Positions 18,236-27,860 of a stretch of 64,000 bases of DNA are shown in pieces. The translations under genes were made by a program, and so were the position numbers. Each line of letters begins with the position of its first letter. Position 1 is the first letter of the stretch. The notes beneath the pieces were generated by a model, which saw only the letters and a list, made by a program, of their open reading frames with translations, was not told where the DNA came from and did no database searches. The stretch lies in the NCBI RefSeq assembly GCF_014218335.1, contig NZ_AP023367.1, positions 4,827,501 through 4,891,500 of the forward strand, read 5' to 3'. This stretch comes from Anaerocolumna cellulosilytica. GTDB lineage: Bacteria; Bacillota; Clostridia; Lachnospirales; Lachnospiraceae.

Positions 18236-19195
18236 CTACATCCATCCTGTAAATTCCAAAATAGATGCTTTGGGTGAGTTAGCCTCTGATTGAAGTGTTT
18301 GTTTTCTCCATACTCTTGGAGGTACCTCCATTAGTTTCATAAAGCACCTGTTAAAGCTTGAGATTGAATGGAATCCTACCTGTTCAGATATGCTCAATAT
18401 AGAATCCTCCGTACTGCGCAATAGCCGGCAGGCTTCATCAATCCTTGTACTATTAAGAAAATCAAGTGGTGCCGCACCCATAATGGAATGAAAGGTTCTT
18501 CTAAAATGGCTTACACTTAAATGGCATAAGTCTGCCAGTTCTTCAATGGATATGGGCTGCATATAATTTTTATGAATATACTCCAGCGCATTGGAGATCA
18601 TAAGAATATTTTCCTCTTTCTTCGTATCCTTTGCCTCTGCTTTGGGCTCTTCTATCTGCTGGTTTTCTGCACTATGAATTCGCAGTAGTTCAATATATAG
18701 GGATAACATCAAGCCTTTTACGTTAGCCTGATAGTTAAATTTCTGTTCTTTTAATTCTTCAATAATAGAACATGCCAGAAAATAGATTTTAGGATATTCC
18801 TTTTTGTTCATAATATACCGATAATTTTGTATCGGCGACATCGGGCTTTCAAAATTCATCGCTGCGTCATTAAACATATTACGAAACAGTTCCTCCGGAT
18901 CTACAAAAATATAAGACCATAAGCTTTCCTGACCTGGAGAGCTATATGTTGTATGAGGAAGATGCCTTGGTACACAGGTTATATCTCCGGCCTGAAAAGG
19001 AACTGACTTTCCTTCAAAGTCCATTGTCCCGCTGTCAGAATGACAGACGCCTATTTCAAGGCAGTTATGAAAATGAAGTCTTCCGCTTTTTTTCTCAGAT
19101 ATCCTCCACCGATCACCGCTAAGCAATAAAACAGGAAAATTCAGTGGCAGATTGTAATGACGGTATTCAATAATTACTCTTTTGCGTCTTGCCAT
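18236..19195 (-). CDS. AraC family regulator of the pectin cluster
   Basis: This 319-residue regulator has an N-terminal cupin sensor (HFHNCLEIGVCHSDSGTMDF … GDITCVPRHLPHTTYSS) and a C-terminal double helix-turn-helix (YIHKNYMQPISIEELADLCH, then SISEQVGFHSISSFNRCFMK). The start is the ATG at 19195, eight bases after AAAGGA; the GTG at 19201 is too close to that site. It is divergent from the GH105-GH112 operon across about 600 bases, the usual place for a substrate-responsive activator of such genes. An oligosaccharide or sugar inducer is likely but not shown. Confidence 0.9.
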   Translation of the reverse strand: MARRKRVIIEYRHYNLPLNFPVLLLSGDRWRISEKKSGRLHFHNCLEIGVCHSDSGTMDFEGKSVPFQAGDITCVPRHLPHTTYSSPGQESLWSYIFVDPEELFRNMFNDAAMNFESPMSPIQNYRYIMNKKEYPKIYFLACSIIEELKEQKFNYQANVKGLMLSLYIELLRIHSAENQQIEEPKAEAKDTKKEENILMISNALEYIHKNYMQPISIEELADLCHLSVSHFRRTFHSIMGAAPLDFLNSTRIDEACRLLRSTEDSILSISEQVGFHSISSFNRCFMKLMEVPPRVWRKQTLQSEANSPKASILEFTGWM

Positions 19196-19804
19196 AAACA
19201 CGTTCCTTTCTAAAGATATTTCTTATAGACAATCGTGAAACAAGTAATTTATTTGATAGAATCAATCAAAATCACCCAAAAACGGGGGTCCGCAATTATC
19301 TTACTATTTTTATTAATTCTTACACTTTAATTATAACAGCATGGCATTATAATTTCAACTATTCATTTGTAAATTCTATTATTTATTTTGTGCATACTGC
19401 CTGATTTAAATTGTATTTTTTGTAATATCTATGCAAAAAGTCATAATTTTTTTAAACAAATTTAATTTTTTTGACATATAATGATTGATTATGCACAGTA
19501 TTATAAAGCTTATGATTAGATTTTGTAGAATTGGTTGGTTAATATATAATTACACAATAATATAATTATAATTTAACCTACGGGGAATGCTAAAAATATG
19601 GATGTTAAGCACAGAAATGGAGGAAGTGTCAGGGAAAAATCAATTCATCTGACTCCCAATTATTTGATATATCAGTGCTGCATCATGTCGAGAAGAGTGA
19701 AAGAAAATTTAGAAAATGAAAGGCTGCCACGATGAGATTCTTTCACACTTTTTAGTTGTGGCAGTATCGCAGACAAGTCTGTGGTATGCAATAGGTGTAA
19801 AAAT
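19196..19804. other. Divergent control region of AraC and GH105-GH112 genes
   Basis: This is a 609-base gap. TTGACA at 19471-19476 runs into TATAAT at 19477-19482; neither has a partner at standard spacing, as at activator-dependent promoters. A 45-codon frame (19598-19735) and the in-frame extension of GH105 upstream of 19805 are not judged to be genes. No known riboswitch was recognised. Confidence 0.4.
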
Positions 19805-20839
19805 ATGAAGCTTAATTTTGATGAAGAGCAAATTTACCAAGCAATAGACAAAGTAGTAAGACGTACCATGGGTATGGATTTAACCTGGGATTGGCCTTGC
19901 GGAGTTGCTTATTATGGGGTGTCCAGAGCTTATGAAGTAACCAAAAAACAAGAATATCTGGATATGTTAAAAAATTGGACCGATGAATATCTTGAGTTCG
20001 GGTTGCCATCTTGGACAGTTAATACCTGTGCCATGGGGCATACCCTTATCACCCTATACCAGGCAACCGGAGAGCAGAAGTATCTAGATCTTATCTTAAG
20101 TAAAATCGAATATCTTCGTACAAAAGCCCTGCGTTTCGGAGATAATGTATTACAACATACCGTATCTACTTCTAATGATTTTCCGGAGCAAGCTTGGGCG
20201 GATACTTTATTCATGGCTGCCTTCTTCTTGCTAAGAGCAGGCAAAATGTTAGAAGACCAGGAATTAATAAGTGACGCCCTAAATCAATATTACTGGCATA
20301 TAAAATATCTACAGGATCCTCAGACCAGCTTATGGTACCATGGCTACAATAACTGCTTAGGCAACCATATGTCCGGATTTTATTGGGGAAGAGCCAATGC
20401 CTGGGCAGCCTATACCATGTCACAGGTTAAGTTTGTACTGAAAGACTGGTACCTTTATCCTCAATGTATGGACATTGAATGCTCCTTAAGGGACCAGCTT
20501 GCCACGTTAAAAACCTACCAGACTGAGAATGGCTTATGGCGTACAATTGTAAATGATGAGGAAGCTTATGAAGAAGTTTCTGCATCCTGCGGTATTGCTG
20601 CTGCTATGATTAATAACAAAAATCCTCTTCATACCAAATACATTCAAAAATCCATTAACGGCATCTTATCTAATATCAGCGATGACGGACGTGTCCTTAA
20701 TGTATCCGGAGGAACCGCTGTTATGAAAGATAAAGACGGTTACCGCAATATTCCAAAAGGGTGGATGCAAGGTTGGGGACAGGGACTTGCCCTTGCTTTC
20801 TTTGCAGATTTAGTAAGCAGTAAAGATTTTAAAGACTGA
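19805..20839 (+). CDS. Unsaturated rhamnogalacturonyl hydrolase (GH105)
   Basis: This 344-residue (alpha/alpha)6 barrel enzyme is of the YteR/YesR family. It removes the 4,5-unsaturated galacturonate left at the non-reducing end of rhamnogalacturonan-I fragments by lyases. Family signatures are TWDWPCGVAYYG near the start, DFPEQAWADTLFMA with the catalytic Asp near residue 133, the MSGFYWGRANAWAA segment and the terminal GWMQGWGQGLALA. There is no signal peptide, so it acts in the cytoplasm on imported fragments. ATG 19805 was chosen, with AGGTG upstream; an earlier GTG at 19781 is in frame. It is followed 51 bases later by the GH112 gene in the same operon. Confidence 0.92.
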   Translation: MKLNFDEEQIYQAIDKVVRRTMGMDLTWDWPCGVAYYGVSRAYEVTKKQEYLDMLKNWTDEYLEFGLPSWTVNTCAMGHTLITLYQATGEQKYLDLILSKIEYLRTKALRFGDNVLQHTVSTSNDFPEQAWADTLFMAAFFLLRAGKMLEDQELISDALNQYYWHIKYLQDPQTSLWYHGYNNCLGNHMSGFYWGRANAWAAYTMSQVKFVLKDWYLYPQCMDIECSLRDQLATLKTYQTENGLWRTIVNDEEAYEEVSASCGIAAAMINNKNPLHTKYIQKSINGILSNISDDGRVLNVSGGTAVMKDKDGYRNIPKGWMQGWGQGLALAFFADLVSSKDFKD

Positions 20840-20890
20840 AAACCGGACCGTGAGATAACCGGTAAAAATCGAAACAGGAGGATTCGTTTT

Positions 20891-23056
20891 ATGACGAATG
20901 AAAAGAAAACAGGAAGTTTTACTTTGCCAGGAGAGTCCGGTTATGAAGAACTGACTCTTAAATTAGCTAAAAAATGGGGGGCTGATGTCATCCGTGACAG
21001 TGATGGTACAGTGTTGTCTGATGAAATAATTAGCGCTGGTTATGGAATTTATTCTACGATATGCATAATAAGAGACCACAATCAATGGGCCGCTCAGAAT
21101 ACAGATAAATTGCAGCAGAGTTTCTTAATGACAAACCCTGTAGTTGCAAAAGGAAATGAATTAGAAATCCCTCTCATGAACGATTTTTTTGAGGAACAAT
21201 TCACAATCAATGACAGCGAAGATTCTATAAAGTACTGGCAAGTATATGACAGAACCACGAATAAAGAAGTAAGCAGAGATAAATGGTCTTACAACCAGGA
21301 AACAACTTCTGTTCTATTAAAAGAGATTACCCCTTGGCATAAGTATACCGTAAGCTTTATGGCATATCGTATCTGGGAAGAAATCTCTATGTACAACCAC
21401 ACTACAAATAACTGGGATAAAGAACATCTTATGCAGATAGACCCAATGCATGTTGAAACTCAGGAATATCTTCTGAACTGGTTGGACAACTGGTGCCAGA
21501 CTCATAAGGAAACAACCGTTGTCCGCTTTACTTCCATGTTCTATAATTTTGTTTGGATATGGGGAAGCAATGAACGTAACCGTCACCTGTTCTCTGACTG
21601 GGGCTCCTATGACTTCACTGTCAGTCCGCTGGCATTAGATAAATTCAAAGAAAAATATGGTTATGCATTAACTGCCGAAGACTTTATCAATCAGGGCAAA
21701 TTACAAGTAACGCATATGCCTGGCAGCAAGGAAAAGGCTGACTGGATGGAGTTTATCAATGATTTTGTAATAGATTTCGGCAAAAAATTAATACAAATGG
21801 TACATGATTATGGCAAATCCGCTTATGTATTCTATGATGACAGCTGGGTTGGCATTGAACCTTATAATGGGAAATTCGAAGAATTTGGTTTTGACGGTTT
21901 GATTAAATGTGTCTTCTCTGGTTATGAAGTAAGACTTTGCTCTGGCGCACCAGTTGATACCCATGAATTGAGACTTCATCCATATTTGTTCCCAGTAGGG
22001 CTTGGTGGTGCTCCAACCTTTATGGAAGGCGGAGACCCAACACTGGAGGCGAAAAACTTTTGGATAAGCATTCGCCGCGCGCTCCTTCGTGCGCCCATTG
22101 ACAGAATTGGTCTAGGCGGTTATCTACACCTTACCGAACCATTCCCGGAATTTAACGATTACATTGAAAAGGTTGCCGATGAGTTTAGATTGATAAAAGA
22201 ATTACACCACAATGGAAGTCCTTATTGTTTCAAACCTAGGATTGCTGTACTTCATACCTGGGGTAAACTTCGCTCCTGGACATTGTCCGGACATTTTCAT
22301 GAAACCCATATGCATGATTTGATTCATATCAATGAAGTACTTTCCGGTCTTCCTTTTGAAGTTTCTTTTATCAACTTTGATGATGTTAAAGCAGGTGCAC
22401 TTGATACAATAGATATTGTAATAAATGCAGGTTATGCTGGTTCTGCCTGGAGTGGCGGTGCCTCCTGGAGTGATACGGAAGTATTGGAAAAGTTAACTCA
22501 GTGGGTAAATGAAGGCGGTACCTTTATGGGTATTAATGAACCATCTGCTCTAGAAGGTTATGACAACTTCTTCCGTATGTCACATGTACTTGGTATTGAT
22601 AAGGATACCGGAGCAAAAGTATGCCATGGTAAATGGTCATTTAACGTAGAAGGAGATTCCACCCTATTACCGGAAAATTACAGCATTAAGCCTCAGAAAA
22701 ACCTGTACTTAACTGATGGCTTGGCAAAAGTTTTGGCTGCATCTGCGGATGCTCCTGTCCTAACTGCCTATGAGTTTGGCAAAGGAAAGGGCATCTACCT
22801 GGCATCCTATGAAATTACGCCTGAAAACAGTCGTATGCTTCTTAATTTATTAGTGCACTCCGGTCGCGAGGAATTTGACGGCAAATATCTGACAGATAAT
22901 CTTCACACAGAGTGTGCTTACTATCCAAATACTAAAACTTTGGTTGTAATAAACAACAGTGACCAAGCTCAAACAACAACGATAAAGACTGACTTTGGTT
23001 CTGTAACCGTTACAATGGAAGCATTTGATAATGCAATCCTTCCTTTAGACAAATAA
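20891..23056 (+). CDS. GH112 phosphorylase, probably galactosyl-1,4-rhamnose phosphorylase
   Basis: This 721-residue cytoplasmic enzyme matches family GH112 in length and motifs, including FTSMFYNFVWIWGSNERN, VFYDDSWVGIEPY (acid Asp near residue 316) and the C-terminal glutamine-amidotransferase-like and beta domains. GH112 members split beta-galactosides with phosphate to give galactose 1-phosphate. Known acceptors are N-acetylhexosamines (lacto-N-biose) or L-rhamnose; the latter activity was established for a C. phytofermentans member. Co-transcription with GH105 favours Gal-beta-1,4-Rha from rhamnogalacturonan-I. The specificity call is inference. ATG follows AACAGGAGG. Confidence 0.88.
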   Translation: MTNEKKTGSFTLPGESGYEELTLKLAKKWGADVIRDSDGTVLSDEIISAGYGIYSTICIIRDHNQWAAQNTDKLQQSFLMTNPVVAKGNELEIPLMNDFFEEQFTINDSEDSIKYWQVYDRTTNKEVSRDKWSYNQETTSVLLKEITPWHKYTVSFMAYRIWEEISMYNHTTNNWDKEHLMQIDPMHVETQEYLLNWLDNWCQTHKETTVVRFTSMFYNFVWIWGSNERNRHLFSDWGSYDFTVSPLALDKFKEKYGYALTAEDFINQGKLQVTHMPGSKEKADWMEFINDFVIDFGKKLIQMVHDYGKSAYVFYDDSWVGIEPYNGKFEEFGFDGLIKCVFSGYEVRLCSGAPVDTHELRLHPYLFPVGLGGAPTFMEGGDPTLEAKNFWISIRRALLRAPIDRIGLGGYLHLTEPFPEFNDYIEKVADEFRLIKELHHNGSPYCFKPRIAVLHTWGKLRSWTLSGHFHETHMHDLIHINEVLSGLPFEVSFINFDDVKAGALDTIDIVINAGYAGSAWSGGASWSDTEVLEKLTQWVNEGGTFMGINEPSALEGYDNFFRMSHVLGIDKDTGAKVCHGKWSFNVEGDSTLLPENYSIKPQKNLYLTDGLAKVLAASADAPVLTAYEFGKGKGIYLASYEITPENSRMLLNLLVHSGREEFDGKYLTDNLHTECAYYPNTKTLVVINNSDQAQTTTIKTDFGSVTVTMEAFDNAILPLDK

Positions 23057-23077
23057 CGTGTGCCCCAACGGCACAAT

Positions 23078-23120
23078 AGTAAAAGACCTATTGTCAGTTA
23101 GTAACAATAGGTCTTTTACT
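23078..23120. terminator. Bidirectional terminator after GH112
   Basis: AGTAAAAGACCTATTGT (23078-23094) pairs perfectly over 17 bp with ACAATAGGTCTTTTACT (23104-23120), then TTTAATAAT. It lies between the convergent GH112 and CAP-domain genes and should serve both. Confidence 0.85.
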
Positions 23121-23166
23121 TTAATAATAATAACTACAACAAAACTTTTAAGAAAGCTTTTCTAAA

Positions 23167-24324
23167 CTAATTAGAAAATAACTGAGTGGCATACACAGTA
23201 CCATTGCTGTCTTTATAAACTCCAATACCAATATTTCTAAACTTTGCATTCATAATATTAGCTCTGTGACCCGGTGAGTTCATCCAGCCCTCTACTACTG
23301 CCTCCGGTGTATTGTAACCATAAGCAAGATTTTCACCGGCTGTTGTAACACTTACGTTAAATTCATTCAATACAGTTGACCAGGCTGTTCCATTTGGCCT
23401 TGTATGGGAAAAGGATTGAACAATTTCTTCAGCACGCTTATTAGCCGGTGCCGTTAAGGCTTTGGACATTGTTAATTCAGATAAGCCACCATTTTTACGT
23501 TCAATATTAACTAATTTTAGAACCTGACTCGCAAAACTGCTGTCATAAGTCTGCTCGGAGGAAGTTGGTGTTGGCGTTTTAGTCGGGGTCTGTGTCGGCA
23601 CCTTTGTCGGAGTCTGTGTCGGTATTTGCGTTGGTGTCACTTCTGCACCCGCAGTAGTCACAGAAGTTTTGTCAGAATAAGCTCCAAAGTATTTTGTTCC
23701 ATTATTTACCTTAGCAGCCCGTACTCTATAATAATAAGTTGTCCCATCACTTAGTCCGTCATCTGTATAGCTGTTGCAAGTGGCATTTCCTATATATTTA
23801 TAAGTTCCATTTACACTCGTTGAACGGTATACATTATAGCTTTTAGCATTCTTAACATTGGACCAGACAATAGCCACAGAACTCTTACCGATTGCTTTCG
23901 CAGTAATAAAACTTGGCTTACCCATAGTAGGGGTTACCACTGTAACCGTTGAATACTTACTGTTGACTTTTTTACCTTTCACGATATCATAAGCTCTTGC
24001 TTTGTAGTAATAAGTTCCGGCAGCTTTTACCTTTTTATCTGTATAAGAATTACTCTTTGTATAACCAATATATTGATATGTTCCATCTCTTTTAACTGCT
24101 CTGTAGATCTTGTAGCCATCTGCTGCATTTACGCCGTTTATTTTAAAAGTTACGGTTGTAGCTGTTCTGTTAGTGGCTGTTAATGCAGGTCTACCCGTTT
24201 TTATCTGGCTCGCCGTTGCTGCCTGCGCTGTCTGTGTTGCATTAGCATTAAAAACAATTGGATTATATATTGAAGTTGATATTAATGCCAATGTTAAGAT
24301 TGATGTTGCCACAAATCTCTTCAT
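23167..24324 (-). CDS. Secreted CAP (SCP/PR-1) domain protein with two FN3-like domains
   Basis: This 385-residue exported protein has a signal peptide about 30 residues long (RFVATSILTLALISTSIYNP). Two fibronectin-III-like modules follow (about 50-135 and 140-225, each with NAADGYKIYRA or NAKSYNVYRS and a YYYRARA-type strand), then a Thr/Pro linker (TPTQIPTQTPTKVPTQTPTK), then the CAP domain (about 265-385) with LVNIERKNGGL, FSHTRPNGTAWSTV, AGENLAYGY and GWMNSPGHRANIMN. The CAP histidines and glutamate are present. Such YkwD-like proteins are common in Clostridia and spores; no activity is assigned. Start ATG after GGAGGGC. Monocistronic. Confidence 0.9.
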   Translation of the reverse strand: MKRFVATSILTLALISTSIYNPIVFNANATQTAQAATASQIKTGRPALTATNRTATTVTFKINGVNAADGYKIYRAVKRDGTYQYIGYTKSNSYTDKKVKAAGTYYYKARAYDIVKGKKVNSKYSTVTVVTPTMGKPSFITAKAIGKSSVAIVWSNVKNAKSYNVYRSTSVNGTYKYIGNATCNSYTDDGLSDGTTYYYRVRAAKVNNGTKYFGAYSDKTSVTTAGAEVTPTQIPTQTPTKVPTQTPTKTPTPTSSEQTYDSSFASQVLKLVNIERKNGGLSELTMSKALTAPANKRAEEIVQSFSHTRPNGTAWSTVLNEFNVSVTTAGENLAYGYNTPEAVVEGWMNSPGHRANIMNAKFRNIGIGVYKDSNGTVYATQLFSN

Positions 24325-24488
24325 ACTGTTTGCCCTCCTACTTGTTGTTCACAATTAAGTTGCTAATTTAGGTTAACATAATACAGAACACTCCGCAATC
24401 GTTAGTTTATGGAAAGCGACACAAGTATATCCAATTTGACAAAATATATACTCTTAAAAGGGAAACCCCTATAAAAAATGCACAATAA

Positions 24489-24549
24489 AAACTTCACAGT
24501 ATATTTGTCGAACGGATATATACTCCATTGACATAAAACTGTGAAGTTA
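24489..24549 (-). terminator. Terminator of the cation efflux gene
   Basis: On the minus strand AACTTCACAGT (24548-24538) pairs with ACTGTGAAGTT (24500-24490), followed by TTTTATTG; inner AGTATAT/ATATACT arms extend it. It begins about 12 bases after the CDF stop codon. Confidence 0.75.
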
Positions 24550-24559
24550 AATACTACAA

Positions 24560-25735
24560 TCAATCGGCTATGAAACTGTTTTCAATCGTTATAACTGCCT
24601 GATAACGTTCATCAATCCTTGTGATTTCTTCTTTAATTTTTTCTAATAGTTCCTCTTCACTAACCTTACTATAGGAATAGGGGACTACCAAATCAAATAT
24701 CATGTTAATCCTATGGTCACCGTTTACAATACGAAAATCATGTATGGCGGCTTCCGGTTCTAAATCCTTTATTACCTGAGTAACCTTCATCTTTTTATCA
24801 AGCACCCTTTTATCATTCACTTCTACCGGGTCCATGTGAATTACTAAGAAAATTCCCATTTCACGTAAGATATCTCTTTCTATCCTGTCTATGGTTTCAT
24901 GCGCTGTCTCTAAATCAACATCATTTGGCACTTCTGCATGTATAGTTGCCATAATATTAGTAGGTCCGTAATTATGAACTATCAAGTCGTGGCTGCCTAT
25001 AATTCCTTCATAACTTTCCACTTTGTTAGTTATTGCTTCATAGGTTTCTCTGCCCACTGCTTCGCCTAACAAAGGTTCTAAGGTTTCCTTCGCTATTTTA
25101 TAGCCTGCAATTAATACAAATATGGATACCACCAAACCCATATATCCGTCAATGGCAAGGTCCGTAAATTTACTGATTAAGACGGATATAATGGTAGTGG
25201 AGGTAATTAAAACATCGCCAAGAGCATCTGCTGCAGTAGCTTTCATAACGCCTGACTGTATCCGTTCTCCCAGCTTACGGTTAAAGACAGACAACCACAA
25301 CTTTACCAAAACGGATAAACAGAGTATAATAACCAAAATCCATTGAAACCTGACAGTCTCAGGACTCAGAATCTTAGAAAAAGCACTTTTAAAGCAGGAG
25401 ATACCTACCTGAATAATTAAAAAAGATACAGCAAATGCAGCTATATATTCAAATCTTCCATGTCCGAAGGGGTGCTCTTTATCTGCCGGCCTCCCTGCCA
25501 GCTTTACACCTACTAATCCAACCAAAGAGGATGCTGCGTCTGACAGGTTATTAAAAGCATCAGCCATGACAGAAATACTGTTAATGATAAGTCCGATTGC
25601 TAATTTTGTTCCAAACAGCAGCACATTACAAATAATTCCCACCACCCCAGTTAGCATACCATATGCGGTTCTTACCTTAGGATTCTCTTTTTTTTCATAC
25701 TCTTTTACGAATATCTTAACTAAAAAATCAGTCAT
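24560..25735 (-). CDS. Cation diffusion facilitator, probably Mn2+ efflux (MneS/MneP-like)
   Basis: This 391-residue inner-membrane antiporter has six helices and a C-terminal cytoplasmic metal-binding domain. The transport site reads D-A-F-N-N in helix 2 (MADAFNNLSDAASS) and D-A-L-G-D in helix 5 (KATAADALGDVLI). The helix-5 Asp in place of the His of zinc transporters is the pattern of manganese-type CDFs such as B. subtilis MneP/MneS. KEHPFGHGRFEYIAAF is the family signature after helix 2. The length is longer than FieF, with an extended C-terminus. The ATG follows GGGAGGAAGAA. No obvious Mn riboswitch was recognised upstream. Confidence 0.85.
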   Translation of the reverse strand: MTDFLVKIFVKEYEKKENPKVRTAYGMLTGVVGIICNVLLFGTKLAIGLIINSISVMADAFNNLSDAASSLVGLVGVKLAGRPADKEHPFGHGRFEYIAAFAVSFLIIQVGISCFKSAFSKILSPETVRFQWILVIILCLSVLVKLWLSVFNRKLGERIQSGVMKATAADALGDVLITSTTIISVLISKFTDLAIDGYMGLVVSIFVLIAGYKIAKETLEPLLGEAVGRETYEAITNKVESYEGIIGSHDLIVHNYGPTNIMATIHAEVPNDVDLETAHETIDRIERDILREMGIFLVIHMDPVEVNDKRVLDKKMKVTQVIKDLEPEAAIHDFRIVNGDHRINMIFDLVVPYSYSKVSEEELLEKIKEEITRIDERYQAVITIENSFIAD

Positions 25736-25850
25736 TTCTTCCTCCCGGAAAATAGTTCTTAGGTTATATTATTTTCTGCCTCAGGTGTTTTATGCCAATC
25801 ATGAAAATAAAAACTAATTTTCTAAAAATCATAATTCAATTACATAAAAA

Positions 25851-25887
25851 ACACCTGTGGAACATACTACTACTGTCCCCCAGATGC
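25851..25887 (-). terminator. Terminator of the ABC exporter pair
   Basis: On the minus strand CATCTG (25886-25881) pairs with CAGGTG (25857-25852), GGGA/TTCC extends the stem inside, and TTTTTT follows. It lies between the exporter stop (26065) and the CDF start (25735), so it most simply ends the exporter transcript. An attenuator of the CDF gene is a less likely reading. Confidence 0.65.
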
Positions 25888-26064
25888 TTTCTTACTTTTA
25901 CAGCGATTGTAAGCCACAGCTATATAAATATATTCAGGCTAATCTGTACTATAAATGTATGCAGTGCATGAATGATTAAAATTAGTATAATCTACCAGTT
26001 ATGTTTCGTCAAGTTTAACTTACTATCTTAATAAGACTCCACCTCATTAAAATAATAGGTCTCT

Positions 26065-27825
26065 TTATTGCAACTGAAGCTCATACAGTTTTTTATATAT
26101 CCCATCCACATTCAGCAGCTGCTGATGAGTTCCTGATTCTCTTACCTTCCCTTTATGCATAACGATAATTTTATCAGCATGTTGAATGGTGGATAAACGA
26201 TGGGCAACCATAATAGTAGTTCTGCCCTCCATCAGCTTTTCCAATGCTTCCTGGATAAGTTGTTCCGTCTCTGTGTCAATATTAGCTGTTGCCTCATCCA
26301 TAACCAGGATTGCCGGGTCATAGGCAAGCGTTCTGGCAAAGGATAATAACTGTCTCTGACCCGCAGATAAAGTGGCACCACGTTCAGTTACTGTCTCTTC
26401 ATAAGCATTACTAAGCTTTTCAATAAAATCAGCTGCATTCACATAAGCTGCTGCCTGATGTACCTCTTCATCGCTTATTTCATCGTTCTTTAGACGAATA
26501 TTACTTTTAATATCTCCTGTAAATATGAATACATCCTGTTGTACCTGACCAATGGCCCCCCTGAGCTGTTCTGTACTTAATTCGCTGATATCTACCCCGT
26601 CAACGGTTATTTTACCCTTTTGTATATCATAATATCTGCCGATTAAATTAAGAATGGAGGACTTACCTGCACCTGTTGCACCCACAAATGCTGCTCTTTG
26701 TCCCGGTTCAATGACAAAACTTACGTCTTTCAGTATCCAGTTTTCCTCCTCATAGGCAAACCATACATGTTCGAATTCTATACGTCCTTTTATTGCCGGT
26801 AAATTTACAGGATTCCTGGGATTTTCTATCATCGGCTTTTCATCCATGATGGTAAAAATCTTTTCAGCAGATGCCATAGCTGACTGCAAAGTGCCTAACT
26901 GCTCTGCTAATTCCTGAATAGGTTCAAAGAAGGAGCCGATATATTGTATAAATATATAAAGCGTTCCTATGGACACCGTTCCGGCTAAGACAGAATTACC
27001 GCCTACCCATAATATTATTACTAAGGAGATAATGGAGAGTATATAAATAGAAGGACGGAAAATAGCAAAGACCATCATTTCCTTAAAATTTGCCCGATAT
27101 AAATCTCTACTTTTTTCTTTAAACTCTTCATACTTTTCCTTCTCTCTGGCAAAAATCTGAATTAATTTCATTCCTGATAAATGTTCAGACAGATAAGTAT
27201 TAATGAACGTAATCTTAGTTCTCACTACTCGGTAAGTTGCTCTTGAAATGGTTTTAAATAAAAGTGTCAGGCCAATAATTACTGGTAACAGTATAAACGA
27301 ATACAGGGACATTCTTATATCAATGCTAAGCATAACCACTGCAAGTCCGACTATTTTAATTAAATTTTTAAATAACTTTACCAATATGTTAGCATACATT
27401 TCATTTAGCGCTTCCACATCATTGGTAACCCGTGTAACAATCCGGCCAACGGGTGTAATATCAAAAAAGCGGAGAGATAATTTGTGGACATGTTCAAATA
27501 CTTCCTGACGAATATTGTAGATAATACTCTGTCCGGTCAACTGTAAAATCCATGTTTGAAAAAAATTACAGACAAAACTTCCAATCAATACCAAAAGATA
27601 GATAACCGCAGTCTGTTTTATACCGTTGAAATTACCTTTTCCTATAAATTCATCAATGGCATCCCCTACTAGTACCGGCCGATAAAGTTCCAGACCGGTA
27701 ATACATAATACCAGGAGAAAAGCCAACAGCATCCAGTGCCAATAAGGTTTTGCATAAGCAAGAAGACGAAGCAGTACACTTTTGTTGCTTTCTTTTTCAT
27801 ACTCAGTTTCTGTGTATTTTGCCAT
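26065..27825 (-). CDS. ABC exporter half-transporter, catalytic-Glu subunit
   Basis: This 586-residue half-transporter has six N-terminal membrane helices (about residues 20-310) and a C-terminal ATPase with Walker A GATGAGKSS (about 380), a Q-loop, signature LSAGQRQL and Walker B ILVMDEATANID, which keeps the catalytic glutamate. It is the second gene of a pair with the 582-residue subunit and starts 35 bases after it. The pair has the asymmetric organisation of BmrCD/LmrCD/TM287-288 heterodimeric multidrug exporters. Substrate unknown. The ATG follows AAAGGATTGAAATAGA. Confidence 0.9.
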   Translation of the reverse strand: MAKYTETEYEKESNKSVLLRLLAYAKPYWHWMLLAFLLVLCITGLELYRPVLVGDAIDEFIGKGNFNGIKQTAVIYLLVLIGSFVCNFFQTWILQLTGQSIIYNIRQEVFEHVHKLSLRFFDITPVGRIVTRVTNDVEALNEMYANILVKLFKNLIKIVGLAVVMLSIDIRMSLYSFILLPVIIGLTLLFKTISRATYRVVRTKITFINTYLSEHLSGMKLIQIFAREKEKYEEFKEKSRDLYRANFKEMMVFAIFRPSIYILSIISLVIILWVGGNSVLAGTVSIGTLYIFIQYIGSFFEPIQELAEQLGTLQSAMASAEKIFTIMDEKPMIENPRNPVNLPAIKGRIEFEHVWFAYEEENWILKDVSFVIEPGQRAAFVGATGAGKSSILNLIGRYYDIQKGKITVDGVDISELSTEQLRGAIGQVQQDVFIFTGDIKSNIRLKNDEISDEEVHQAAAYVNAADFIEKLSNAYEETVTERGATLSAGQRQLLSFARTLAYDPAILVMDEATANIDTETEQLIQEALEKLMEGRTTIMVAHRLSTIQHADKIIVMHKGKVRESGTHQQLLNVDGIYKKLYELQLQ

Positions 27826-27860
27826 TCTATTTCAATCCTTTCTGGTTTCGCTTATGTTTT

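Noticed and set aside
19598-19735. 45-codon frame ahead of GH105
   Set aside because: No clear ribosome site and no recognisable sequence; it lies inside a regulatory gap and ends out of register with GH105.
25736-25990. Possible Mn or Ni/Co riboswitch upstream of the CDF gene
   Set aside because: A GGGGGACAG stretch and hairpin looked suggestive, but the conserved core of yybP-ykoY or NiCo RNAs was not found, and the hairpin is explained as the exporter terminator.
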